Shown here: piece by piece, positions 19,351 through 27,452 of the stretch | How the letters are laid out: every line of letters begins with the position of its first letter | Position numbering within the stretch: position 1 is the stretch's first letter | NCBI GenBank assembly: GCA_038253135.1 | Contig: JBBSHJ010000014.1 | Coordinates: forward strand, 1-45,507 | DNA from: JBBSHJ01 sp038253135 | GTDB taxonomy: Bacteria; Actinomycetota; Actinomycetes; Mycobacteriales; QHCD01 | Reading direction: 5' to 3' | DNA: 45,507 bases | Translations under genes and position numbers: made by a program | The notes under the pieces: model-generated | The model's database searches: none | What the model was told of the DNA's origin: nothing | Seen by the model: only the letters and a program-made list of their open reading frames with translations

Positions 19351-20103
19351 GTGCTGCTGACCATCGACGTCGGAAACACCAACACCGTCTTCGGCGTCTT
19401 CGACGGCGAGAAGATGCTCGACTCCTGGCGGATCAAGAGCGACGCCCGCACGACCGCCGACGAGCTCGCCCTCGAGCTGCGTGGCCTGCTCCGCGGCATC
19501 GAGGTCACCGGGATCGCCGCCTGCTCGACGGTGCCGGCGATCCTGCGCGAGATCCGGCGGATGCTGGAGCGCTACTACGCCGACCTGCCCACGGTGCTGA
19601 TCCAGCCCGGCGTACGCACCGGCGTCGGCATCGCGGTCGACAACCCGAAGGAAGTCGGCGCCGACCGCATCATGAATACGCTCGCCGCGCACCATCTCTT
19701 CGGCGGGCCGGTGATCGTCGTGGACTTCGGTACGGCGACCAACTTCGACATCGTCAGCGAGCGCGGCGAATTCGCCGGCAGCGTGTTGGCCCCCGGCATC
19801 GAGATCTCGGTGGACGCGCTGGCCGCGGGGGCCGCGCAGCTGGTCAAGGTCGAGCTGGTGCGTCCGCCGACCGTGATCGGCAAGAACACCGTGACCTCGC
19901 TGCAGTCGGGCATCATTTACGGCTTCGCCGGTCAGGTGGACGGCCTGGTCCGCCGCATCGTCGGCGAGCTCGGCGCGCGGGCGACCGTGGTGGCAACCGG
20001 CGGCCTCGCCCCGCTGGTGCTCGACGTGTCGGAGACGATCCAGTTCCACGAGCCCGATCTGACTCTCATCGGCCTGCGGCTGGCGTGGGAGCTAAACACC
20101 TGA
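19351..20103 (+). CDS. coaX: Type III pantothenate kinase
   Basis: 250 residues, starting at GTG. Phosphorylates pantothenate, the first step from vitamin B5 to coenzyme A. The acidic nucleotide-binding motif DVGNTNTVFGVFDG at the N-terminus and VVDFGTATNFD in the middle identify the ASKHA-fold type III enzyme, which lacks a P-loop. GADRIMNTLAAHHLF and TGGLAPLVLDVS are also typical. It lies in an apparent operon with panC. Confidence 0.95.
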   Translation: MLLTIDVGNTNTVFGVFDGEKMLDSWRIKSDARTTADELALELRGLLRGIEVTGIAACSTVPAILREIRRMLERYYADLPTVLIQPGVRTGVGIAVDNPKEVGADRIMNTLAAHHLFGGPVIVVDFGTATNFDIVSERGEFAGSVLAPGIEISVDALAAGAAQLVKVELVRPPTVIGKNTVTSLQSGIIYGFAGQVDGLVRRIVGELGARATVVATGGLAPLVLDVSETIQFHEPDLTLIGLRLAWELNT

Positions 20104-20164
20104 CCGCGCGAGGAGTTCCGAACGAGCGGCCGGGATCGACGGGGCTGAGCGATCCTGCCCGCGC

Positions 20165-20210
20165 CCCCACTCCGCGGTGGGGCAATCCGCCCGGGGTACT
20201 CTGCCCGGGC
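20165..20210 (+). terminator. Two GC-rich hairpins after coaX
   Basis: CCCCAC/GTGGGG (20165-20182) and GCCCGGG/CCCGGGC (20189-20210) inverted repeats. There is no T-run, so they may be a weak or factor-dependent terminator or a leader structure for the methyltransferase gene. Confidence 0.35.
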
Positions 20211-20242
20211 CGCGACCCGAGCCGAGATCTGAGGTGTCTGAC

Positions 20243-20977
20243 ATGGGTGGTGCCGGACCGTCGGGCCCACGGGCTCTCGGCGATGTGGCGTTGCAGTCGC
20301 AGACGCTCGAGGATGTCGCGTCGGCCGTCGAATACCACGACTGGCTGACCTCGCTGGCGGTGCCCTACCTCGGTGATTCACCGATCGAGCTCGGCAGTGG
20401 CCTCGGTGATTACGCCCAGACCTGGCTGGAGGCCGGAGCCCCGCACGTCACGGTGACTGAGATCGATCCGGCCCGCCTGCACCGCCTGCACCAGCGCTTC
20501 GCCGACGAGGCACGGGTCGACGTGCAGTCCTTCGACGTCCTCGACCCGCCCGAGGCCGCTCACTCCTCGTTCGTGGCGTTCAACGTGCTCGAGCACATTG
20601 GCGACGATGTCGGCACCCTGCGGGCAGCGCACCGGCTGCTTCGTCCCGGCGGCGCGGTCATCATGCTCGTGCCCGCCTTCAACTTCGCGATGAGCGCCTT
20701 CGATCGTCGGGTGGGGCACGTGCGCCGCTACACTCGCGCGTCGCTGAGCGCCGCCTACACCGCGGCCGGCGTCGAGCTGGAGCGCGTGCACTACGTCAAC
20801 CTGCTTGGCCTGCCGGCGTGGTTCGTCGGGATGCGGATGCTGCGGATGACACCCGGCGACGGCCGGCTGCTGTCGATCTGGGACTCACAGGTGATTCCGC
20901 GGGCGAGGCGGATCGAGGCGAGGCGCAAGCCCCCGTTCGGCCAGTCTGTGTTCGCCGTCGGTCGGGTGCCCGGCTAG
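20243..20977 (+). CDS. Class I SAM-dependent methyltransferase
   Basis: 244 residues. Motif I is ELGSGLGDY (49-57), followed by VTVTEIDPARL (motif II acid), FNVLEHIGDD (motif IV) and LLRPGGAVIMLVP, so a Methyltransf_11/23-type fold. The C-terminal part (LSIWDSQVIPRARRIEARRKPPFGQS) resembles methyltransferases adjacent to glycosyltransferases in lipid or polysaccharide synthesis, but the substrate is unknown. The ATG at 20243 is preceded by GAGGTG at six bases, which decides against the longer open frame. The convergent response regulator ends 8 bases beyond. Confidence 0.82.
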   Translation: MGGAGPSGPRALGDVALQSQTLEDVASAVEYHDWLTSLAVPYLGDSPIELGSGLGDYAQTWLEAGAPHVTVTEIDPARLHRLHQRFADEARVDVQSFDVLDPPEAAHSSFVAFNVLEHIGDDVGTLRAAHRLLRPGGAVIMLVPAFNFAMSAFDRRVGHVRRYTRASLSAAYTAAGVELERVHYVNLLGLPAWFVGMRMLRMTPGDGRLLSIWDSQVIPRARRIEARRKPPFGQSVFAVGRVPG

Positions 20978-20984
20978 CGACCGG

Positions 20985-21593
20985 TCAGAGCCAGCCGCGC
21001 TCTTGGGCGATGCGCGCGGCCTCGACCCGGTTGCGTACGCCGGTCTTGGCGATGGCGGCCGAGAGGTAGTTGCGCACCGTGCCCTCGGAGAGGAACAGCT
21101 TCGCGGCGATGTCGGCGATCCTCGCCCCGTCGGCGGCGACGACCAGCACGTCCCGTTCGCGGCCGGTCAACGGCGACCGGCCGCCGGCGAGGGTCGCTGC
21201 GGCAAGAGCCGGGTCGACGACCCGCTCACCGCGAGCGACCCGGCGTACCGCATCGGCCAGCTGCTCGGCGGGCGCATCCTTGACCACGAAGCCGACCGCG
21301 CCCGACTCCATCGCCCGCCGCAGGTAGCCGGGCCGGCCGAAGGTCGTCAGGATCACGACCTTGCAGCCGGGGACCTCGTGCGACATCGCGGCGGCAACCG
21401 CGAGGCCGTCCAGTCCGGGCATCTCGATGTCGAGCAGCGCGACGTCGGGCTCGTGCTCGAGCGCGGCCGGGACGACGTCGTCGCCGCGGCCGACCTCGGC
21501 GACCACCTCGAAATCGGGTTCGAGGCGCAGCAGCGCGGCCAGGGCCGACCGCACCAGTGCCTGGTCGTCGGCCAGCAGCAGCCGTGTCGTCAC
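20985..21593 (-). CDS. NarL/FixJ-type response regulator
   Basis: 202 residues. Receiver domain with Asp9/Asp10, phospho-acceptor Asp55 in LLDIEMPG and Lys in VVKDAPAE; C-terminal LuxR helix-turn-helix (LTGRERDVLVVAADG, then LSEGTVRNYLSAAIAK). It resembles DesR-type regulators paired with HisKA_3 kinases. The GTG start overlaps the kinase stop (GTGA), so translation normally depends on the kinase reading frame, which is disrupted. Likely targets are the exporter genes upstream in the same direction. Confidence 0.92.
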   Translation of the reverse strand: MTTRLLLADDQALVRSALAALLRLEPDFEVVAEVGRGDDVVPAALEHEPDVALLDIEMPGLDGLAVAAAMSHEVPGCKVVILTTFGRPGYLRRAMESGAVGFVVKDAPAEQLADAVRRVARGERVVDPALAAATLAGGRSPLTGRERDVLVVAADGARIADIAAKLFLSEGTVRNYLSAAIAKTGVRNRVEAARIAQERGWL

Positions 21594-22840
21594 CGCGTCG
21601 GCACCGCGAGCGCGCCGCCTGCCCTCCGGTGGGTGCCCGCGGCGACGTCGCCGCCTGCCGCCGGGCCGTGTTTTGGTCCGGGAACGGTGACGGCCAGCTG
21701 CAGACCGGGGCCGCCGCGGCCGCCGCCCCAGCCGGCCGGAGCCGGGCCGAGGCCCAGCTCACCGCCGACGACCTCGGCCCGCTCCCGCAGCCCGGCGATC
21801 CCGTTGCCGTCCGCCGCCGCACCGCCGCGCCCGTTGTCGGTGATGCTCACCGACCGCGAGGCAAGCTCGACCCGGCAGTGGGTGGCGCGCGAATGCCGGA
21901 CCACGTTGGTGACGCCCTCCCGGATGACCCATCCGAAGAGGTCGACCAGTTCGGGCTGGACCGCGTCCGCGGCGGTGGGCAGGTCGGCGGCGATGCCCGA
22001 GGCCCGGAGCACCTCTCGGGCGGTCGCGATCTCGCCGGTGAGGGTGACGTCGCGATAGCCCGAAACGGCGGCCCGTACCTCCGCCAGAGCCCGCCGGGTG
22101 AGGGCCTCCACCTCGCCGATCTCGGCGGCTGCGGCAACGGGATCGCGCTCGGCCAGCCGCCGGGCCAGCCCGGCCTTGACGGTGATCGTGGTGAGCGAGT
22201 GACCGAGCAGATCGTGCAGGTCGCGGGCGATGCGGCTGCGCTCGGCCTCGGCCGCCAGGCGGGCCACCTCGCTGCGCGCCGCCGCCAACGCCCTTGTTTC
22301 CCTCGATGATCTGGAAGAAGCCCCACATGGCGACGGCCACGAGCGGGATGGTGATCAGGGCGCTGAAGTCGATGCCGTTGTCGCCGGGTCCCAGCAGCGG
22401 GACGATCATCGCCAGCCCGGTCATCGCGACGACGAGCACGACCAGGAAGATGAACATCGGCGCCGTGTCACCGCCGGCCACGGGCACTTCCAGGCGAGCA
22501 ATGCGGCCATGGCCGCGAGCAGCAGCCAGAAGGTCCGGCCCGACCCACGATGAAAGCCGATGCGGATCGCGAGCAGGTAACACGCCGCGAAGGCGACCAG
22601 TCCGACCCAACCGAGGATTGCCCAACCCGGTGAGGTGTTGCGGTCGAGAGCGGTGCCGGGCTGAATCAGGTAGATCAGCCACATCCCGGGAAAGACGAAC
22701 CGCATCCACGGCCGGCCGGTCCGCGTTTGCGTGGACAGGTGGGCCGAGCTGCCGAATCCCACCGGGACCGCGAACGTGTCGTGGCCAGATGATCGACTCA
22801 TGCTCAGCGCGCCGTCGGTGGACGACCTTGCCGTGCTCAT
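21590..22840 (-). pseudogene. HisKA_3 sensor histidine kinase with two frameshifts
   Basis: Three frames together make one DesK-like kinase. Part 1 (22840 to ~22480): start after GGGAGG, then membrane helices (GWAILGWVGLVAFAACYLLA; FWLLLAAMAALLAW). Part 2 (~22478 to ~22300): further helices (MFIFLVVLVVAMTGLAMIV; ALITIPLVAVAMWGFF). Part 3 (~22290 to 21590): dimerisation/phospho-acceptor box RIARDLHDLLGHSLTTI and ATPase boxes EGVTNVVRHS, ITDNGRG and GIAGLRERA. Each junction needs a one-base correction. Either the sensor is inactive, or the sequence has two indel errors; the part-3 catalytic core is intact and could start at a TTG near 22288. Confidence 0.8.
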
Positions 22841-22930
22841 GTCGCCTCCCAAACGGATGATTCAGTCCCGTGAAAGCGAATCCGACCGGGGTGCACCGGC
22901 GTCCCCGGCGCCGCCGGTGCACCCACGGTA

Positions 22931-23052
22931 GTCGCCGGACGACAGCTCTCCGCCGGCTCCTCCCGCCGGAGCGGTGCGGCCCGGCGCCGGCGTGCGGCGG
23001 GGTTCCACCGGTCGTCGCCGGACGACCCTCTCCGCCGGCTCCTCCCGCCGGA
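22931..23052. repeat. Pair of ~40-bp direct repeats beside the permease stop
   Basis: GTCGCCGGACGAC plus a CCGCCGGCTCCTCCCGCCGGA block occurs at 22931-22970 and 23014-23052; the copies differ by one base of length and one or two substitutions. The second copy abuts the permease stop codon. Each can fold into a GC-rich hairpin (CCGGC...GCCGG), so they may act on the exporter/kinase mRNA boundary. The 212-base gap 22841-23052 holds no gene. Confidence 0.85.
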
Positions 23053-23784
23053 CTACTGCCGGGCCGTGTCGCGCCGGTAGGACCAGGCCGCCAGGGCCGC
23101 CATGACGACGGTCCACGCGGCGAGGCAGATCCAGCCCTTCGCCGGCAGGTGCGTGCCGAGCACCGTGCCCCGGCCGGCCTGGATCAACCAGTACGACGGG
23201 ACGAACTGGCCGAGGGTGTTGAGGAAACCGGCCTGTGACAGGTCGAACCACGCGCCACCCAGGAAGGCCAGGATTGACGCCAACCCACCCATCAGCGGGC
23301 CCACCGAGTCGGCGGTCCCGAGGTGGCCGAGGAAGATCGACATCGCCGCGAACGGGATCAGGCCGACCAGGATCAGCACGGTCGCGATGACCCACTTCCC
23401 GGCGGGAATCCGCACTCCGAAAACCGCGCCCGCGACGTACAGGACCGCGAGCGCAAGCAGGGCCATCACGTAGTTGGTGACCATCTTGGAGCGAAAGTAA
23501 TTGCGCACGGAAAGCGGGGTGATCCGCAGCTGCCGATTCCACTGGACACTGCGCTCGGCCGCGATCCGGGCGGCCCCGGAGAGCACCGCCATCATCGCGC
23601 CGAAGGTCGCCATGCTGATCATGTAGTAGGCGCGGGCCGGGATGTTCGCGATCTTGTCCCCGCTGTGCTGGGACGCACCGATCATGATGAACATGACTAG
23701 CGGGAAGGCCAGCGAGAAGACGAAAAACCGCGTGTTCCGGATCGTCCGGACGACTTCGTACCGGGTGTAGGTGAGTGCACTCAT
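23053..23784 (-). CDS. ABC-2 type exporter permease
   Basis: 243 residues with about six transmembrane segments: VFSLAFPLVMFIMIGAS, MISMATFGAMMAVLSGAARI, YVMALLALAVLYVAGAVFG, VIATVLILVGLIPFAAMSIF, LASILAFLGGAW and AAWTVVMAALAAWSY. The loop ERSVQWNRQLRITPLSVRNYF is typical of ABC-2 drug/lipid exporters. The start ATG overlaps the ATPase stop by four bases. With the two-component pair downstream, the set looks like an envelope-stress or antibiotic-response exporter. Confidence 0.9.
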   Translation of the reverse strand: MSALTYTRYEVVRTIRNTRFFVFSLAFPLVMFIMIGASQHSGDKIANIPARAYYMISMATFGAMMAVLSGAARIAAERSVQWNRQLRITPLSVRNYFRSKMVTNYVMALLALAVLYVAGAVFGVRIPAGKWVIATVLILVGLIPFAAMSIFLGHLGTADSVGPLMGGLASILAFLGGAWFDLSQAGFLNTLGQFVPSYWLIQAGRGTVLGTHLPAKGWICLAAWTVVMAALAAWSYRRDTARQ

Positions 23785-24731
23785 CGGGTGGCCTCGCTCT
23801 TTTCGCTGTCGGACTTCTCATCGGCCGTCAGGGCCAGGAAGGCGTCTTCGAGCGCGGCACCGGACACCTCGATGTCGCGCGCGCCGTCGTACTCCGCCAG
23901 AAAAGCGCGGAGGGCGGCGTCGGAATCGCCGCAGGACAGCACCACCGCATCGCCGCGGCGATCGGCGCTGCTCACACCCGGCAGGACCAGCAGCCGGGCC
24001 GGTTCGACGCCGGGCAGCGTGGCCCGGATCGATCGGCTCCCGACCTTGGCCTTGATCTCGTTCGGCGGCCCGTCGGCGACGACCCGGCCCCGCGCCATCA
24101 GGATGACGCGGTCGGCGTGGTCATCGGCCTCCTCGAGATAGTGCGTCGCGAAGACCACGGTCTTGCCGCGCGTCGTAAAGCCGCGCATGGTGTCCCAGAA
24201 AGCGCGCCGTCCCTCGACATCCATGGCCACGGTGGGCTCGTCGAGTACCAGCAGATCGGGATCGGACGCCAGCGCGCACGCGAAGCGGACCCGCTGCGTC
24301 TGCCCGCCCGAGAGCTTGTTGGTCAGCTGGTTCCGGTACGCCGCGATGCCGGTCATCTCGATGACCTCGTCGACGGGGAGCGGGTCGAGGTAGAGCGAGG
24401 CCATCATGTCGAGCAGCTCCCAGACCTTCAGGTCATTGATGAGCGAGCCGCTCTGCAGCATCGCGCCGATGACACCGGACTTGATGGCCTGCTGCGGGCT
24501 CATCCCGAAAAGGGAGACCGATCCGGCGTCGGGCCGGCTGAGCCCGAGCACCATGTCGACGGTGGTCGACTTGCCGGCGCCGTTGGGTCCGAGCAGCGCA
24601 ACGGTCTCGCCGGGCGCGATGGACAGGTCGATGCCGCGCACGGCGTGGACTGTCCCGGCCGGTGTACGGAAGGACTTGGCCAGCTCACGGAGCTCGATTC
24701 CTGCGGTCTGGGCGGCGTGGCCGGCGTTCAT
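23781..24731 (-). CDS. ABC-2 exporter ATPase
   Basis: 316 residues. Walker A GPNGAGKST (48-56), Q-loop in MLQSGSLINDLKV, signature LSGGQTQRV, Walker B DLLVLDEPTVAMD and H-loop FATHYLEEAD. The C-terminal ~75 residues form the small extra domain of DrrA/NodI-like exporters. The ATG at 24729-24731 is chosen because the domain begins shortly after; no strong ribosome site is seen, and a GTG four codons earlier is possible. It is the first gene of the exporter/two-component cluster. Confidence 0.92.
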   Translation of the reverse strand: MNAGHAAQTAGIELRELAKSFRTPAGTVHAVRGIDLSIAPGETVALLGPNGAGKSTTVDMVLGLSRPDAGSVSLFGMSPQQAIKSGVIGAMLQSGSLINDLKVWELLDMMASLYLDPLPVDEVIEMTGIAAYRNQLTNKLSGGQTQRVRFACALASDPDLLVLDEPTVAMDVEGRRAFWDTMRGFTTRGKTVVFATHYLEEADDHADRVILMARGRVVADGPPNEIKAKVGSRSIRATLPGVEPARLLVLPGVSSADRRGDAVVLSCGDSDAALRAFLAEYDGARDIEVSGAALEDAFLALTADEKSDSEKSEATR

Positions 24732-24830
24732 CGTTGTTTTCACCCAAGGAGCATCGCGGTACGCCGGCGGCGCCAGTAGTGTCGGCGGGCCACGAACCGG
24801 CCACGACATTCATCAGGGGTATTTGTTCAG

Positions 24831-24853
24831 GGACAGCTTCGCGACATCTGTCC
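24831..24853. promoter_or_regulatory. GGACAG-N11-CTGTCC inverted repeat upstream of the exporter
   Basis: Perfect 6-bp arms (24831-24836 and 24848-24853), with a further GGGACAG 3' of it. The region also repeats TCAGGG four times (24813-24893). It lies about 100 bases upstream of the exporter ATPase and 77 bases beyond the stop of the next gene, so it is a candidate binding site for the clustered response regulator. Confidence 0.4.
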
Positions 24854-24929
24854 GCGGGACAGTGCTCAGGGGAGGTTGACCTGGCTCCCTCATCAGGGTT
24901 GCCCAGCCGAGCGCGCGCCGGCGCGGGGA

Positions 24930-25361
24930 CTACAGGCTGGTCCAGAGGTAGAGCGAGAGCTCCTTCGTCGTTGCCTCGACCGCCAGGCGGCGCCAGCCCC
25001 GGAGCACCCCGGTTGCGTGGGCCGCGTCGACGTCGTCCAGGTCGTCGTCCGAGACCCACCGGTCGGCGACCGTCGGCAGGTCGTCATCGCGGAGGGCCGC
25101 GACCCGGCGGACCAGGTCGGGACGGATCCGCTCGACCCACGGGCCCTCGTCACCGACGTAGGCGAGCATCCCGCCGCCGCCGCTGCGCAGGATCTTGCGC
25201 ACGTCGGTGCCGGCCAGTTGGGCATGCAGGATGTCGAGCTCGTTGCTCGTCAGCCCGGTCGTCTCGAAGACCGATTCGGCGCCGTCGCGAGCCCCAGAGG
25301 TCAGGAACTCCGTGGCCGCCGCGTCGTCAACGGCGGCGAAAAACTCCGTCAGGATGGCCAT
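24930..25361 (-). CDS. Uncharacterised 143-residue protein
   Basis: I do not recognise this protein. It begins MAILTEFFAAVDDAAATEFL and ends with LRGWRRLAVEATTKELSLYL, is acidic and mostly helical, and has Trp/Arg-rich patches (GPWVERIRPDLVRRVAAL). No signal peptide or membrane segment. The ATG at 25359-25361 is chosen because the sequence upstream overlaps the lysS promoter. It is divergent from lysS with about 80 bases between. Composition and third-position GC look like a real gene. Confidence 0.65.
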   Translation of the reverse strand: MAILTEFFAAVDDAAATEFLTSGARDGAESVFETTGLTSNELDILHAQLAGTDVRKILRSGGGGMLAYVGDEGPWVERIRPDLVRRVAALRDDDLPTVADRWVSDDDLDDVDAAHATGVLRGWRRLAVEATTKELSLYLWTSL

Positions 25362-25429
25362 CCCGTGATCTTGCCCTGCGGACGCCGGTGTTCGCCAACT
25401 GGCGCCGCCGGGGAGAAGGGCCGACCGCA

Positions 25430-25435
25430 TAGGGT
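25430..25435 (+). promoter_or_regulatory. TAGGGT -10 element, leaderless lysS promoter
   Basis: TAGGGT ends exactly six bases before the lysS GTG, so transcription would begin at or next to the start codon. No ribosome-binding site is present in between. Two other genes in the window show the same six-base spacing. Confidence 0.6.
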
Positions 25436-25441
25436 GGGCGC

Positions 25442-26959
25442 GTGACCGACGAGCCGACAACGCCCGCCGCCAACGACGCCCCCGATGGGGAGCTCCCGGA
25501 GCAGATGCGGGTACGCCGCGAGAAGATGGATCGGCTGCGGGCCGATGGGATCGACCCGTACCCCGTCGGGGTCGAGCGCACGGCCACCCTGGCCGAGGTC
25601 CGGGCCCGCCACCCGGAGCTGTCCGCGGACGAGAGCACCGGCGACGTCGTCGCGGTCACCGGCCGGGTCATCTTCATCCGCAACACCGGCAAGCTGTGCT
25701 TCGCCATCCTGCGCGAGGGCGACGGGATCGAGCTGCAGGCAATGCTCTCCCTCGACAAGGTCGGACCCGCAGCGCTGGCGGCGTGGAAGGCCGATGTCGA
25801 TCTCGGCGACATCGTGGGTGTCGAGGGCGAGGTCATCTCCTCGCGCCGCGGCGAGCTGTCCGTGCTGGCTGAGCGCTGGACGATGGCCGCCAAGGCCCTG
25901 CGCCCGCTGCCGGTCGCGCACAAGCCGATGAGCGAGGAGGGCCGCGTCCGGCAGCGGTACGTCGACCTCATCGTGCGGCCCGAGGCCCAGCGGGTGGCCC
26001 GGATGCGTTCGGCGGCCGTGACGTCGGTACGCCGTACACTCACCGAATCGGGTTATCTCGAGGTCGAGACCCCGATGCTGCAATCGGTGCAGGGCGGGGC
26101 GACGGCCCGGGCTTTCAACACTCATTTCAATGCGTTCGACGTCGACGTCTACCTGCGGATCGCCCTGGAACTGCACCTCAAGAGGTGTGTTGTCGGTGGC
26201 CTGGAACGGGTATTCGAAATCGGTCGGGTGTTGCGCAACGAGGGCTCGGATTCGACCCACAGCCCCGAATTCACGATGGTCGAGGCGTACGCCGCCTATG
26301 CCGATTACAACACCATGGCCGACCTCACCAGCGAGGTATTCCAGAAATCCGCAACCGAGATCTTCGGCTCGACGACGGTGACCCGTCTCGACGGCTCCGA
26401 GATCGACCTCGGCGGAGACTGGCCCAGGATCGACCTGTACAGCACGGTCTCGGCCGGCGTCGGCGAGCAGATCACCCCGGACACACCGGAAGCGGTCCTG
26501 AGGAGACACGCGGAGGCCGCTGGTGTCAAGGTGAATCCCCAATGGGTGGCGGGAAAGCTGGTCGAAGAGCTGCTCGAGGAGACCTGCCGGGTTGCGCTGA
26601 CCGGACCGGTCTTCGTCTTCGACTATCCGAGGGATACCTCGCCGCTGACCCGGGCCCACAGGAGCAAGCCGGGCGTGGTTGAGAAATGGGACCTCTATAT
26701 TGACGGGGTCGAACGAGCCACCGCCTACTCCGAGCTGATCGACCCGGTTGATCAGCGCACTCGCCTGCATGAGCAATCGCTTGCGGCCGCCCAAGGCGAT
26801 CCCGAGGCGATGCAGCTTGACGAGGACTTCATAAGGGCGCTTGAATACGGTATGCCCCCAACCGGGGGAATGGGTTTCGGCATTGAGCGGATGATGCAGA
26901 TATTCACCGGCAAGGGCCTGCGCGATACGATCTTGTTCCCGTTCGTAAGGCCGGAGTGA
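25442..26959 (+). CDS. lysS: Lysyl-tRNA synthetase, class II
   Basis: 505 residues. OB-fold anticodon domain (VIFIRNTGKLCFAILREGDG) followed by a class II core: motif 1 area SGYLEVETPML, motif 2 FEIGRVLRNEGSDSTHSPEF, motif 3 GMGFGIERMM. It charges tRNA-Lys. The 5' half matches mycobacterial-type LysS closely. From about 26030 the codon use becomes less GC-rich (more GAA, GTA, GGT, AAA), and motif-2 surroundings differ: IALELHLKR where IAPELxLKR is usual, and EIGR where E(I/L)NR is usual. The motif-2 and motif-3 arginines are kept, so it is probably active; the 3' part may have been exchanged by recombination. Confidence 0.93.
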   Translation: MTDEPTTPAANDAPDGELPEQMRVRREKMDRLRADGIDPYPVGVERTATLAEVRARHPELSADESTGDVVAVTGRVIFIRNTGKLCFAILREGDGIELQAMLSLDKVGPAALAAWKADVDLGDIVGVEGEVISSRRGELSVLAERWTMAAKALRPLPVAHKPMSEEGRVRQRYVDLIVRPEAQRVARMRSAAVTSVRRTLTESGYLEVETPMLQSVQGGATARAFNTHFNAFDVDVYLRIALELHLKRCVVGGLERVFEIGRVLRNEGSDSTHSPEFTMVEAYAAYADYNTMADLTSEVFQKSATEIFGSTTVTRLDGSEIDLGGDWPRIDLYSTVSAGVGEQITPDTPEAVLRRHAEAAGVKVNPQWVAGKLVEELLEETCRVALTGPVFVFDYPRDTSPLTRAHRSKPGVVEKWDLYIDGVERATAYSELIDPVDQRTRLHEQSLAAAQGDPEAMQLDEDFIRALEYGMPPTGGMGFGIERMMQIFTGKGLRDTILFPFVRPE

Positions 26960-27055
26960 GACACGAGCTCAGCGAATTGGTCCACCGCGTTGCCGTCTTG
27001 AGCAATTCACTGAGGTCGGCTCGACCATGACAGGTCGGTCGCAGGAAGGATTCTC

Positions 27056-27394
27056 GTGTCCCAAAAGGTTCAGGTCCTGCTGATCGACGACCTCGACGGA
27101 GGTCCGGCCGACGAAACTATCGCGTTCGCGCTCGACGGTTCGGCGTACGAGATCGACCTGTCGAAGAAGAACGCGGCCGTGCTGCGCGAGGCGATGGCCG
27201 GCTACGTCGGCAAGGCCCGGCGGGCCGGCCGCGGACCAGCACGGGCGCCCGCTCCCCGGACCGCGAAGAGCGTGCCGATCGACCGCGACCAGGCCGCCGC
27301 GATCCGCGGCTGGGCGCGCCGCAACGGACACACCGTGAGCGACCGGGGCCGCATCCCCGCGAACGTGGTCGACGCCTACAACTTTGCGCACTGA
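27056..27394 (+). CDS. lsr2: Nucleoid-associated protein Lsr2
   Basis: 112 residues. Lsr2 is the actinobacterial H-NS analogue that bridges AT-rich DNA and silences foreign genes. The N-terminal oligomerisation part (KVQVLLIDDLDGGPADETI, then FALDGSAYEIDLS) and the C-terminal DNA-binding domain with RGWARRNGHTVSDRGRIP are complete. It starts at GTG with AGGAAGGA six bases upstream. Its place between lysS and clpC is the standard actinobacterial arrangement. Confidence 0.97.
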   Translation: MSQKVQVLLIDDLDGGPADETIAFALDGSAYEIDLSKKNAAVLREAMAGYVGKARRAGRGPARAPAPRTAKSVPIDRDQAAAIRGWARRNGHTVSDRGRIPANVVDAYNFAH

Positions 27395-27452
27395 CGCGCA
27401 CGGGGCTCGTGCGCACTGGACGGGCCGGTGCGGCGAGCCGATAATCTCCGCC

